DNA of 35,218 bases from RH-AL1 sp964247745 (GTDB lineage: Bacteria; Pseudomonadota; Alphaproteobacteria; Rhizobiales; Beijerinckiaceae). Position numbers and translations under genes: made by a program. The stretch is taken from positions 1 to 35,218 of the forward strand of contig CAXTVT010000036.1 of the NCBI GenBank assembly GCA_964247745.1. Reading direction: 5' to 3'. Positions 1-8,377 of this stretch are shown piece after piece; position 1 is the stretch's first letter, and each line of letters starts with the position of its first letter. A model generated the notes under the pieces. It was given only the letters and a program-made list of their open reading frames with translations. It was not told where the DNA came from and made no database searches.

Positions 1-150
1 GCGCAGGCGCGCGTTCATCGCCGGATCGGGCAGGCCCATCTTGGCGGCGACGGTGATCTCGCGGGCCAGCTTGGAGAAGAGCTTGGAGCGAATCGCATCC
101 TGCTTGCCCTTCTTGTGCATGATGTTCTTGAACTGACTATGCCCGGCCAT
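1..150 (-). CDS. yebC: YebC/PmpR (TACO1) family regulator, N-terminal 50 residues, cut by window edge
   Basis: The reverse strand from an ATG at 148-150 reads MAGHSQFKNIMHKKGKQD and continues with RSKLFSKLAREITVAAKMG, the hallmark N-terminus of the YebC/TACO1 family (MAGHS-W/Q-NI-KK, then FSKL-REI-VAAK-G). Family members are about 250 residues, so only the first fifth is here and the rest lies to the left. The family is described as DNA-binding regulators and, more recently, as ribosome-associated factors that relieve proline-stretch stalling; which role applies cannot be told from this fragment. The upstream 150 bp carries no gene. Confidence 0.95.
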   Translation of the reverse strand, partial: MAGHSQFKNIMHKKGKQDAIRSKLFSKLAREITVAAKMGLPDPAMNARLR

Positions 151-260
151 GCCCGTTCTTTGCCCTCAAGCCTGCGATGAGGCGCGTGTTCTAGGCGGGC
201 GCGCGCGCGAAGGGAAGCAGGTCGCTGGACACCCCCGCCGCCCCCTCGCCGCCTCCCAAG

Positions 261-288
261 CGCGGCAGTCTTGGCGCGGCAGTCTTGG
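261..288. repeat. 14-bp tandem duplication in a non-coding spacer
   Basis: The 14-bp unit CGCGGCAGTCTTGG occurs twice without a gap at 261-274 and 275-288, and the first 5 bp of a third copy follow. It lies between the yebC start and the terminator of the His-rich gene. It looks like a local slippage duplication; no function is evident. Confidence 0.7.
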
Positions 289-296
289 CGCGGCGG

Positions 297-324
297 AAAA
301 GAAAAAGGCCCGCTTTCGCGGACC
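297..324 (-). terminator. Rho-independent terminator of the His-rich gene
   Basis: Read on the minus strand, GGTCCGC pairs with GCGGGCC (7 pairs, one G-T wobble) around a GAAA loop, followed directly by TTTTTCTTTT. It starts 50 bp past the stop of the His-rich small protein gene and should end that transcript before the yebC promoter region. Confidence 0.8.
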
Positions 325-373
325 CTCTCGCTCTCAACCATCGGAGACCCGGGCGCCGAGGCGCCTCGAAGCC

Positions 374-619
374 TCAGTTGCGGGTGGAGTAGCCGCCGGC
401 GTTGCCGCCGGTCGCGGTGGTGCGGGGATCGCGGCTGCCGACGCCGTACGACACGCCGTTGTGGTGATGGTGGCCGTACATCATGTGGTAGTGGTGGGCC
501 GCGTGGTAATGGTGATGAACGTAGGTGCTGCGACCCGTCTGCAGCGTCTCGGCCTGCGCGGAAACGGCGAGATTGCCGCCAGCGACGAGCGCGGCGGACA
601 CGAGAAGACCCTTGAGCAT
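374..619 (-). CDS. Secreted His-rich small protein (81 aa)
   Basis: An ATG at 617-619 preceded by AAGGA (9 nt away) starts an 81-residue protein; an upstream in-frame ATG gives a longer form without a signal sequence at its end, so the shorter start was chosen. Residues 1-23 form a signal peptide with a hydrophobic core and a probable AQA|E cleavage site. The mature part has 11 histidines between residues 35 and 53 (HHH, H, HH, H, HHHH) interspersed with Tyr and Met, then a Gly/Thr/Ser-rich tail. Such a stretch can bind Cu, Ni or Zn in the periplasm, but no named family was recognised and the metal role is inference. It is a single-gene transcript with its own terminator. Confidence 0.75.
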   Translation of the reverse strand: MLKGLLVSAALVAGGNLAVSAQAETLQTGRSTYVHHHYHAAHHYHMMYGHHHHNGVSYGVGSRDPRTTATGGNAGGYSTRN

Positions 620-819
620 GGAAAGTCGTCCTTGAAAGAGCGCTGCTCTGGAGCAGAGAAGGCTGGTCCCAAAACGCATGGAGTCCGGCTTCGTTCAAGC
701 CACGACCGCTCGCGCACGATCGATTAATTCGGGTTTAGTTAAGCCGGCGGCGGTTGCTCTCTCGACCCGCCGGCCTAGGTGCCGATCATCGCGGGCCGAC
801 CGCGGGCAAGGAAGGCATC

Positions 820-2301
820 ATGACACGATCCGAAGGGGGCTCCGGCAGCAGCCGCTGGAGCACGCACAACACGGTGAGGGTCGTCGACCCGTCGCCGGTC
901 AACTGGCTGAGCATCACCTGGAACACGATGGAGGAACCCAATTGCGTCGATCACGCCGGCCAGGGCCAGCCCTCGCTCGCCACCGACTTCACCTGGGTGG
1001 ACGATCACACGCTCGAGATGGGCATGCGTGACGCCGTCTATCAGGACGGCGAAAAATACGACGCGCACATGTTCAAGCTCGGCTTCGACAAGGTGCAGGA
1101 ATGGGACGCCCCGCATCCGCCCGGCGCGTTCCTGAACTTCGCCAAGGACGTCACCTGCGACGTCGTCGACGGCAACCGGATCCGCATGACCTTCCCGCAG
1201 AAGGACTCCGCGGCGCTGATGAAGCTGCGCGGCATGCACCTGCCCTCGACGCGCTTCTGGAACGAGTGGGGCTTCCGCGATCCCGCCACCGGATCGGCCG
1301 AAGGCCATTGGTGAGTCATCGACGCTCCTGGTCCGTGGGGGACCGGTCCGTTCGTGCTTACCGAGGGTTATTCGCGCATCACCGAGCGCACCGACGAGGT
1401 CGTGCTCGAGCCCAACGAGACCTACTGGAATTTGCAGCGTAAGCCGCAGGTCCGCATCGTCTACGACAACAAGATCGGCAAGAGCGAGGCGATCCAGGCC
1501 GTGGCGTCCGGCGACGGGCGCGTCGACGTGGTGTTCGACATCGTCCCCGATGCGGCGCACGTGTTCACGTCCGGCAAGGCCCGCATCCAGAGCAAGCGCT
1601 CGAAGAGCGTGCTGGTCGGCGTGTTCAACGAGAACAAGCCGAAGTCGCCGTGGGTGAAGCCTGAACTCCGCAAGGCGCTCAACATCGCCATCGACCGCGC
1701 CCGCATCCTCCAGGACGGAGCCTACGGCTACGGCGAGCTCATGCCGGTGTTCATCCAGACCGGCCGCTACGGCTGCGACGCCGGGCTGACGCCGTTCGAG
1801 CAGAACGTCGGCGCCGCCGCCAAGTCAATCGAGGCCGCCGGCCTGAAAGGCCAGGAAGTGGTGATCGTCACCTCGCCGACCTACGAGAATCCGGCCAAGG
1901 AGATCTGCAAGGACCTCGACAAGGTCGGGCTCCGCGGCAAGGTCGTGGTGACCCGCGACGAACCGCCGGACGGCTGGGACCTCAAGCTCGAATGGTACTT
2001 CGACTGGTCGCCCCAGTATCCCGTCGGCGTCGTGCACCGCGAGTTCTTCGGCAAGAGCGGCATCCTGCGCCACGCGCCGGAGGATCCGGCGTTCGACGCG
2101 CTCTACGACAAGCTTCTCGCCACGGTGAAGCAGCCGGACCAGGAGAACGTCGTCAAGGAGGTCGAGCGCTACTGCCACGACCACGCCAAGGCGCTGTTCC
2201 TGTACTCGCCCTACACGCTGTTCGCGGTGTCGGACCGGGTCGAGTTCACCGCCTACGACACGTGCATGTCGGAGCTGGCGGAAACCAAGATCAAGGGCTG
2301 A
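820..2301 (+). pseudogene. Family 5 (peptide/opine type) ABC transporter substrate-binding protein, interrupted by an in-frame TGA
   Basis: Residues from the ATG at 820 (AGGAAGG just upstream) match SBP_5 proteins: an NTVRV start, NWLSITWNTME, LATDFTWVDD, RDAVYQDGE, then APHPPGAFLNF and STRFWNEWGF. The frame meets TGA at 1312-1314 after EGHW and continues without any shift as VIDAPGPWGTGPF, LTEGYSRITERTD and on to TKIKG at 2301. The residues flanking the stop are those expected in the family, so this was one gene of about 493 codons. A GTG at 1354 could restart translation but has no ribosome site. No N-terminal signal peptide is visible, so even the intact form may be truncated or depend on an upstream start. 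No permease or ATPase genes are adjacent. The lesion could be a recent nonsense mutation, a sequencing error or readthrough. Confidence 0.85.
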
Positions 2302-2320
2302 TCTCTCCCGGGGAAGGCCG

Positions 2321-3019
2321 ATGGTGGCTTTCCCCAACTTCGCCGTGTCCCGCGCCGACGAACCACAAGCGGTCGCTCGCTCGAACGGCCCGACAGGAGG
2401 TTCCCTGCTCTACGAACTTACCACGCTCTCCTGCCCGCTGATGGCGTTGGGGCAGGCCGGTGACAAGGCTCTCGCCTGGGTGGCGGACGGCGACGCGAAA
2501 GGTCGCTTGTTCGGCTGTTGGCGGACGGAGATCGGCACCCTCGGCCGTCTGCTCATCCTGCGCGGGTTCGAAGCACACGAGGACATGACGGCGGAGCGTC
2601 GCCGCGCCCTGCTGAGCGCAAATCCTTTCCATGCCGGAGACCTCGTCACGGCCTTGGAGATGGACAGCTACGCGCCACTCCCCTTTTTGCCGCCGATCCG
2701 GATTGGGAACCGTGGCGGCGTCTACGAATTTCGCAACTACAGGCTCAAGCCGAATGGCCTCGCACCCACCCTCGTTGGATGGGAAGCCGCCTTGGAACCC
2801 GCGCGCGAATATACCGCCCACCTCGTCCTGAACATGTATGCGCTCGACGGCGCGCCGCGCATCACGCACATCTGGGGGTTTGCCAGCGTGGAGGAGCGTC
2901 TCGCTCTGCGCGCCCGTGCCTACGGGGCCGGCCTGTGGCCGCCGAAGAATGGGCCCGAGCAGATCGTCGAAGCCACCTCGACCATCGCCTTGCCGCTGGC
3001 CTTGTCGCCCCTGTGCTAG
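2321..3019 (+). CDS. NIPSNAP family protein
   Basis: From LLYELTTLSCPL the protein follows the NIPSNAP fold (ferredoxin-like dimeric alpha/beta barrel), with a duplicated arrangement: a first half ending GDLVTALEMDSYAPLPFLPP and a second half beginning GGVYEFRNYRLKPNGLAP with GWEAALEPAREYTAHLVLNMYA. These proteins have no well established reaction. The longest frame starts at ATG 2321, but its first 28 residues do not resemble the family. A perfect AGGAGG (2395-2400) lies 4 nt before an in-frame CTG at 2405, exactly where family members begin, so the true start may be that CTG. It follows the broken solute-binding gene by 19 bp and was probably cotranscribed with it. Confidence 0.75.
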   Translation: MVAFPNFAVSRADEPQAVARSNGPTGGSLLYELTTLSCPLMALGQAGDKALAWVADGDAKGRLFGCWRTEIGTLGRLLILRGFEAHEDMTAERRRALLSANPFHAGDLVTALEMDSYAPLPFLPPIRIGNRGGVYEFRNYRLKPNGLAPTLVGWEAALEPAREYTAHLVLNMYALDGAPRITHIWGFASVEERLALRARAYGAGLWPPKNGPEQIVEATSTIALPLALSPLC

Positions 3020-3043
3020 ATCCCGTCGCCGGCGCGCCGGGCG

Positions 3044-3607
3044 CTAGCGCACCAGGCCGCAGGCCAGCGTCTCGGGATGGCAACTGCCGTCGGTGCCGCG
3101 CTGCGCCACGCAGATCGTGCCGTCGGCGAGGTCGTAGCGGGCGAGATCGGGCCCGGTCGTGAGCTTGATGCAGAGCGCCGGCACGGGCGGCGAGATCATG
3201 AACTTGTCGGAGAGCGCCACGGCATAGGCCTGTCGCGGCGCATCGAAGCGACGCGTCGCCTCGCTGTCGGTCGAGGCGGTGTGGCCGTCGTGATGCACCG
3301 TCACCGTCGCCCGGCCCTGCTCCGCCCCGGGCGGGAAGGCCAGCGTCAGCGAATAGCCGTAGGCGACGTCGCCGACCTCGTAGCCGAAATCGACGGCCAG
3401 CGATCCCGCGGCCTGGTTGCGCAGCACGGGGCCGCTCGGGCGCCGCTTCGGCTCGAAGCCCGTCGCGCCCGGCACCGGCGTCAGCAGCGCGAACCCGTCG
3501 GCCGTGCTCCGTGCGCCGCGAGCCATGATCCGCCATGCGACGAGGCCGCCGACGACCAGGATCACGACGAGCACCACGACGGCGAGCGTCTTCAGGCTGC
3601 GTGACAT
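3044..3607 (-). CDS. Membrane-anchored periplasmic hypothetical protein (187 aa)
   Basis: The ATG at 3605-3607 has GGAGGA 6 nt upstream and gives a 187-residue protein; a longer frame adds a charged N-terminus without support. Residues about 7-25 form one strong transmembrane helix (VVVLVVILVVGGLVAW), so the rest is expected outside the cytoplasm. The C-terminal half contains four cysteines (ALCIKL, GTICVA, GSCHPE, LACGL) that could form disulfides. I do not recognise a family. It is divergent from the AmpG-like permease, which may share its promoter region and suggests, weakly, an envelope function. Confidence 0.65.
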   Translation of the reverse strand: MSRSLKTLAVVVLVVILVVGGLVAWRIMARGARSTADGFALLTPVPGATGFEPKRRPSGPVLRNQAAGSLAVDFGYEVGDVAYGYSLTLAFPPGAEQGRATVTVHHDGHTASTDSEATRRFDAPRQAYAVALSDKFMISPPVPALCIKLTTGPDLARYDLADGTICVAQRGTDGSCHPETLACGLVR

Positions 3608-3670
3608 GCATTCCTCCGCGCGGCCCCGGCGCCGCGGCGGCGACTTGGGCGCGCGCTGTGGTGAAGTCAT

Positions 3671-3693
3671 GGCGTCGCGCGGCGCCTTTTTTT
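3671..3693 (+). terminator. Orphan Rho-independent terminator-like hairpin upstream of the AmpG-like gene
   Basis: GGCGTC and GGCGCC form a 6-bp stem (one wobble) around GCGC, followed by seven T. It points toward and lies 33 bp before the permease start, in a spacer between divergent genes where no plus-strand gene ends. It could end a short non-coding transcript or act in the permease leader. Confidence 0.5.
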
Positions 3694-3725
3694 GATTAAC
3701 CACATCGTGCGATGCTGGCGCGGTC

Positions 3726-5042
3726 ATGAGCACGAGCGCGCATCGCCCAAGCCTCCGCGAGATCGCGACCGACCGGACGCTCGCGCTGATGCTGGGCCTC
3801 GCCTACGGCACGGGTCTGCCTTTTCTGCTAGTCTTTTCCACGCAGTCCGCACGGTTGACCGAGGCCAAGATCCCGATCGAGTCGATCGGGCTGATCTCCT
3901 GGGTGGCGCTCTGCTACTCGCTCAAGTTCCTGTGGTCGCCGCTGATCGATAGGATCGACATTCCGGTGCTCGCCGCCCTCCTCGGCCGCCGGCGGGCCTG
4001 GCTGCTGACGGCGCAATGCGGCGTCATCCTCGGCCTGTTCGGCCTCGCCCTCGGCGATCCCGCGCAATCGCTCGGTTTCATCATCGCCTGTTCCGCCTTC
4101 ACCGCCTTCTTCGGCGCGACGCAGGACATTGTCGTCGATGGCTGGCGCATCGACGCGGCGCCGATCGAGCGCCAGGGCATCATGGCGGCGACCTACCAGC
4201 TCGGATACCGACTCGCCCTGCTCTCGGCCGGCGCCGGGGCGTTCTACATCGCGCAGTTCTCCGGCTGGCGTCAGGCCTACGCCTGCATGGCGGCGCTGAT
4301 GCTCGTCGGCGTCGTCGCCGGGATCCTGTCACCGCGCCTGCCGGATCGAGACAGGTCCATGGACCGTCGGGGCTTCGGCTTCGGTCGCAGCTTCGTCGAT
4401 CCGCTGGCCGATTTGGGGCGCCGCCTGGGCTGGTGGCTCGCCGCGATCCTGCTGCTGGTCGCGCTCTACCGGTTGCCCGACTTCCTTACCGGCGTCATGG
4501 CCAACCCGCTCTACATCACGCTCGGCTTCCAGAAGGCCGAGATCGCCACCGTCACCAAGGTCTGGGGTATCTGGATCGGCATCGGCGGCGCCTTCGCCGG
4601 CGGCATCGCCATCGCCCGGCTCGGGCTGATGCCGAGCCTGCTGATCGGCGGCATCGCCGCCTCGGCCTCGCACCTTTGCCTGGCGCTCCTCGCGGCGAAG
4701 GGGCACCACATCGAGCTGCTCGCACTGTCGGTCAGCGTCGAGAGCTTCGCCGGCTCCTTCGCGGGCACCGCGCTCATCGCCTACATGTCCTCGCTGGTCT
4801 CGCCGGCGATGGCGGCGAGCCAGTACGCGCTGCTGTCCTCGCTCTACGCCCTGCCCGGCAAGATCATCGGCGGCCTGTCGGGGTTCGCGGTGGCACGATG
4901 GGGCTTCGCCACCTTCTTCGCCTCCACCTCGACGATCGGCATCCCCGTCGCGATCCTGTGTCTCGCGGTGTGGGCGCACCAACGGCAGTCGGGCCGCGGC
5001 TCGGTCGCGATCAGCGACACGCAGCTTGCCGGAGGCGGCTAG
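3726..5042 (+). CDS. ampG: AmpG-like MFS permease (muropeptide transporter type)
   Basis: 438 residues with about 12 hydrophobic helices. The N-terminus LALMLGLAYGTGLPFLLVFSTQS and ISWVALCYSLKFLWSPLIDR match AmpG of the PAT/AmpG family, as do GATQDIVVDGWRIDAAP and the helix containing ATYQLGYRLALL. AmpG imports anhydromuropeptides for cell-wall recycling and, where AmpR/AmpC exist, signals beta-lactamase induction; no ampR or ampC lies nearby. The C-terminal half (SSLVSPAMAASQYALLSSLYALPGKIIGG) also fits. The start lacks a strong Shine-Dalgarno site. Some alphaproteobacterial relatives may carry other substrates, so muropeptide transport is likely rather than proven. Confidence 0.85.
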   Translation: MSTSAHRPSLREIATDRTLALMLGLAYGTGLPFLLVFSTQSARLTEAKIPIESIGLISWVALCYSLKFLWSPLIDRIDIPVLAALLGRRRAWLLTAQCGVILGLFGLALGDPAQSLGFIIACSAFTAFFGATQDIVVDGWRIDAAPIERQGIMAATYQLGYRLALLSAGAGAFYIAQFSGWRQAYACMAALMLVGVVAGILSPRLPDRDRSMDRRGFGFGRSFVDPLADLGRRLGWWLAAILLLVALYRLPDFLTGVMANPLYITLGFQKAEIATVTKVWGIWIGIGGAFAGGIAIARLGLMPSLLIGGIAASASHLCLALLAAKGHHIELLALSVSVESFAGSFAGTALIAYMSSLVSPAMAASQYALLSSLYALPGKIIGGLSGFAVARWGFATFFASTSTIGIPVAILCLAVWAHQRQSGRGSVAISDTQLAGGG

Positions 5043-5135
5043 GGATTACGTCCGATCCGACGCGCGAAGGTCGGACGGGGCGGATACAGGAATAGAGCGG
5101 CCGGCGGGTCGCGCTTACCCCCGGCGCCCTCCTCC

Positions 5136-5154
5136 GGTCCGACTTCGTCGGGCC
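5136..5154. terminator. Possible hairpin between convergent permease and phytochrome genes
   Basis: GGTCCGAC and GTCGGGCC form an 8-bp stem (one wobble) with a TTC loop in the 251-bp spacer between two converging genes. No T-run follows on either strand, so this is a weak candidate. The rest of the spacer contains only a 39-codon frame (from the ATG at 5178) with no clear support. Confidence 0.25.
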
Positions 5155-5293
5155 ACCGTCTCTCGCGAGCGGAAAAGATGGCTCGCGCCCAGATGCACTT
5201 CGGGCTCGGCATGCGCGCGTTGCCGGTCGAAAACGGAGCTGGGGCGACGCTGTCCGATCAGAGAGAGGTCCTACACGGTCGTTGTGCCCGACG

Positions 5294-7861
5294 CTAAGCC
5301 GCCAGCGCCGCCCGCAACGCATCCTCGGCGTAGGGCTTCGAGATGACGTGCACGCTCTTGAAGCGCTCGGGCACCACGACCTGCTCGCCGTAGCCGGTGG
5401 CGAAGACGAAGGGGATGGCGCGGTCCTGCAGATCCTCGGCGATGCGGTAGCTCGTTTCGGTATAGAGGTTCACATCGAGGATCGCGGCATCGAAGCTGTT
5501 GAGCTCGATCGCGCGCCGGGCGTCGCTGGTGGTGGCGACCAGCTCGACTTCGGCGCCGCAGTTCTGCAGCATCGCCTGGGCGTCGAGCGCGATCATCATC
5601 GAATCCTCGACGAGCAGGAGGCTCTTGCCGCTGAGGTCGGCGCGGCGCACCGGCGCCGAAGGCTTGCGCACCACGTCCGCCTCGGCCCGCTGCACGAAGT
5701 CGAAGGGGATCTTGAAACGGGCATCGATGCCTGCCGGCGGGTAGGCGATCGACGCCTCGCCCTGCAGCTCGAAAGGGATAGACTGCTCGATCACGATCGT
5801 GCCGAAGCCGCGGCGCGTCGGAGGCGTCATCGGCGGCCCGCCGCGCTCGGTCCAGGTGAGGACGAGGTCGCCGGTCTTCTCCAGGGACCAGGCGATGGTC
5901 AGCCGCCCCTCCTTGACGCTCAGCGCGCCGTATTTGGCGGCGTTCGTCATCAGCTCGTGCAGCACGAGCGCCAGCGTCTGGTAGGCGCGCGCCTCGACCA
6001 TGATCGGCGGACCATCCAGCGTCAGGCGCGGATCGCCCGGCTCGGTCCAGGCCTCGGCCTCGACCTCGACGAGACCGCGCAGCGGCGCCTGCTTCCAGTG
6101 CGCCTGGGTCAAAAGGTCGTGCGCCTTGGCCAGGGCGTGGATACGCGATTGCAGATCCGAGGCGAACCCATCGAACGAGGTCGCGACCTGCTGGCTCTGG
6201 CGCACCAGCGAGCGGATCACCGCCAGCACGTTTTTCACGCGATGGTTCAGCTCGGCCACCAGCAGCAGCTGGGTCTCTTGCGCCGCGCGCCGCTCGCGAT
6301 CGACCATGTTGGCACGACGAAGGATCACGTCGAGCAGCGCAATGCGCAGGGTTTCCGCCATCTCGAGTTCGCCGCGGCGCCAAGGCAGCGAGCGGCCCTC
6401 GACCTGCTCCTTCCAGGCCGCGAAACTCTCGCGCGGGCTGAGACCGCCCCCATCGTGCTTGACGGCCTTGCGCGGATCGCCGCCCCAGGTCACGGTCTGC
6501 ACCACCTCGCGGCGAAACAGCAGCACGTAGTCCCTCGGCTCGCGCGAGAACGGCACGGCGATGATACCGCTCACCTTGTCGACGTAGCGCATCGCGTCCG
6601 GCAGCGCCTTGGCGAGCTTGTCCGTGGAGAAGCAGCGATCGACCCGCTTGGCGTCGAGGAAGCGGATCAGCTCCTCCACCGCGTCCATCGGCGGAATGAC
6701 CCCGTCGCCCTCGAAGCGCCCGTCCGACCAGACGCCGATCCCGTCGCACGGGATCATCGCCTTCAAGGGCTCGGCAAAGGCGCGCAGGTTCTGGAAGATG
6801 GTCTCTTCCGGCTCCATCCCGGCGACCATCGAGTCGAGCACGTCGCGCGCCTGCGCGAAATAGGTCAGCTCGTCCTTCTGCATCTTGGCTTCGACGAGGC
6901 CGGAGAAGACCTGGGCGAAGAGCTCGACCGCCGCCGCCATCGGCGACGAGATGCGCCGCGGGGTGTCGTGATGGCAGGCGATCATGCCCCAGAGACGTTC
7001 GCCGTCGAGGATCGAGACGGTGAGCGTCGCCGCGCTGCCCATGTTGCGCAGGTACTGCAGGTGGATCGGCGAGGCGGCGCGCAACGTCGACAGGCTGAGG
7101 TCGAGCGGCGTGCCCTTGGCCGTCAACGTCGGCACGACCGGGACCGGCACGCCATCGACCTCGGGGATCGTCCGCAGCCATTGCCGCAGGAACAGCGCGC
7201 GCGCCTGCGCCGGGATGTCGCTCGCGGGATAGTGCAGGCCGAGGAACGGCGGCAGACCCGCGCGCAGCGCCTCGGCGACCACCTCGCCGCTGTCGTCCTC
7301 CAGAAACTTGTAGATCATCACCCGATCGTAGCCGGTCACGGCGCGGATCTGCCGGGCCGCCGACACGAGAAAGGCCTTGAACGAGGTGGTGCGCCGCAGC
7401 CGCTCGATGATGGTCTTCACCAGAGTCGCGGGATCGGTGCGGATCGTGTCCGCGCCGGCGACCGGGATGAACTCCGCCACCGCGATCTGGCCGGAGGGAT
7501 GGATGAGGATGTCGTGCGGCGCGCCTCCGACGCCGACCGGCTGGCCGGCGAGACGCTCGGCGAAACCCGAGACCATCGCGGCCTGGAAGGTGTTGCGCAG
7601 GTCGTGGATGATCGCGGGCGGCAGCACGGTCTCCATCGTGCCGCCGAGCATCGCCTCGGCCGAGGCGGCGCCGAACAGCGCCGGCGCGTTGGCCGAGACA
7701 TGCGCGACCTCCCAGGTCGGTAGGCTGAAGGCGACCAGAACCCCGAACGGCTGGATCGCGCCGGGGATGTGGACCGGCTCCTTGTCGCATTCGGCGTAGT
7801 CGGTCGGCCTGGCGGGCAGCGGCAAGCGGAGGTCCATTCTTGGCGAGGCGGCGGTCTTCAC
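5294..7861 (-). CDS. bphP: Bacteriophytochrome hybrid HWE histidine kinase with C-terminal receiver domain
   Basis: 855 residues in the order PAS-GAF-PHY-HWE kinase-receiver. Cys25 (YAECDKEPVHIPG) is the biliverdin-attachment cysteine of bacterial phytochromes. The GAF domain has PASDIP at 212-217 and the conserved His267 (SPIHLQYLRNMG); the PHY tongue has PRESF at 476-480. The kinase has LNHRVKN with phospho-acceptor His540, the N-box HELMTNAAKYG at 635-645 and WTE at 670-672, which defines the HWE type. A receiver follows at about 746-855 with the acidic pair VED at 751-753, Asp796 (LDVN) and Lys842 (SKPY). The protein should sense red/far-red light and relay phosphate internally. Translation starts at GTG 7859-7861 or at ATG 7835-7837. 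The flavin reductase gene ends 9 bp upstream, so they form one operon. No heme oxygenase is in the window. Confidence 0.97.
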   Translation of the reverse strand: MKTAASPRMDLRLPLPARPTDYAECDKEPVHIPGAIQPFGVLVAFSLPTWEVAHVSANAPALFGAASAEAMLGGTMETVLPPAIIHDLRNTFQAAMVSGFAERLAGQPVGVGGAPHDILIHPSGQIAVAEFIPVAGADTIRTDPATLVKTIIERLRRTTSFKAFLVSAARQIRAVTGYDRVMIYKFLEDDSGEVVAEALRAGLPPFLGLHYPASDIPAQARALFLRQWLRTIPEVDGVPVPVVPTLTAKGTPLDLSLSTLRAASPIHLQYLRNMGSAATLTVSILDGERLWGMIACHHDTPRRISSPMAAAVELFAQVFSGLVEAKMQKDELTYFAQARDVLDSMVAGMEPEETIFQNLRAFAEPLKAMIPCDGIGVWSDGRFEGDGVIPPMDAVEELIRFLDAKRVDRCFSTDKLAKALPDAMRYVDKVSGIIAVPFSREPRDYVLLFRREVVQTVTWGGDPRKAVKHDGGGLSPRESFAAWKEQVEGRSLPWRRGELEMAETLRIALLDVILRRANMVDRERRAAQETQLLLVAELNHRVKNVLAVIRSLVRQSQQVATSFDGFASDLQSRIHALAKAHDLLTQAHWKQAPLRGLVEVEAEAWTEPGDPRLTLDGPPIMVEARAYQTLALVLHELMTNAAKYGALSVKEGRLTIAWSLEKTGDLVLTWTERGGPPMTPPTRRGFGTIVIEQSIPFELQGEASIAYPPAGIDARFKIPFDFVQRAEADVVRKPSAPVRRADLSGKSLLLVEDSMMIALDAQAMLQNCGAEVELVATTSDARRAIELNSFDAAILDVNLYTETSYRIAEDLQDRAIPFVFATGYGEQVVVPERFKSVHVISKPYAEDALRAALAA

Positions 7862-7870
7862 CGCTCGGGG

Positions 7871-8377
7871 CTAATCTATCTCTTGCAGCGTGCGATATCG
7901 CCCGTCGAAGTGAAGCAGGGGCAAGCCGGGCCGCGACTCGGCGGCCATGACGCGCCCGACGAAGATGGAATGGTCGCCGCCCTCGAACGGCTCCTCGAGC
8001 GCGCAGGCCAGCGTCGCCATCGCGCCCTCGATCACCGGCACGCCGTCGAGCGTCGCGAAGGCCGGCGGACGGTCCGCCTGACCCTGCTTGCCGAAGTGAC
8101 GCGCCACGTCGACCTGGCGATCGTAGAGGATGCTGACGCCGAATCGTCGCCCTTCCGCGATCAGCCGGTGGCAGCGCGATTCGCGGGCCAAGGCCACGAG
8201 CACAAGTGGCGGATCCAGCGACAGGGACGAGAAGGCGGTCGCGGTCATGGCGTGGACGCCGCCGGCCCCGTCGGGCGTGGTGATCACCGTGACGCCGCTG
8301 GCGAAGAGACGAAGCGCGCCGCGGAACTCCTGTTCCCCCACGGCCCCTTCGATTGGCAACGTCACCGTCTTGAGCAT
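7871..8377 (-). CDS. Flavin reductase family (FMN-binding split-barrel) protein
   Basis: 168 residues from the ATG at 8375-8377, preceded by GGGGAG. It shows the flavin reductase-like split-barrel signature: FRGALRLFASGVTVITT at 18-34, MTATAFSSLSLDPPLVLVAL at 44-63, FGVSILYDRQ at 79-88 and GDHSIFVGRV at 134-143. Members reduce FMN or FAD with NAD(P)H and often supply a two-component monooxygenase. No monooxygenase gene is adjacent. The gene is first in an operon with the bacteriophytochrome, which is the only functional context visible; a link through flavin or biliverdin chemistry would be speculation. Confidence 0.9.
   Translation of the reverse strand: MLKTVTLPIEGAVGEQEFRGALRLFASGVTVITTPDGAGGVHAMTATAFSSLSLDPPLVLVALARESRCHRLIAEGRRFGVSILYDRQVDVARHFGKQGQADRPPAFATLDGVPVIEGAMATLACALEEPFEGGDHSIFVGRVMAAESRPGLPLLHFDGRYRTLQEID

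Noticed and set aside
1312..1314. Selenocysteine decoding of the in-frame TGA
   Set aside because: Solute-binding proteins of this family have no selenocysteine at this place, no SECIS-like hairpin was evident just after the TGA, and no sel genes are in the window.
3029..3040. 12-bp palindrome CCGGCGCGCCGG between convergent genes as a terminator
   Set aside because: No loop and no T-run; likely a GC-rich coincidence.
5178..5297. 39-codon frame (starting MARAQMHFGLGM) in the spacer between the permease and phytochrome genes
   Set aside because: No convincing ribosome site, no recognisable family, and it runs into the end of the phytochrome gene on the other strand.
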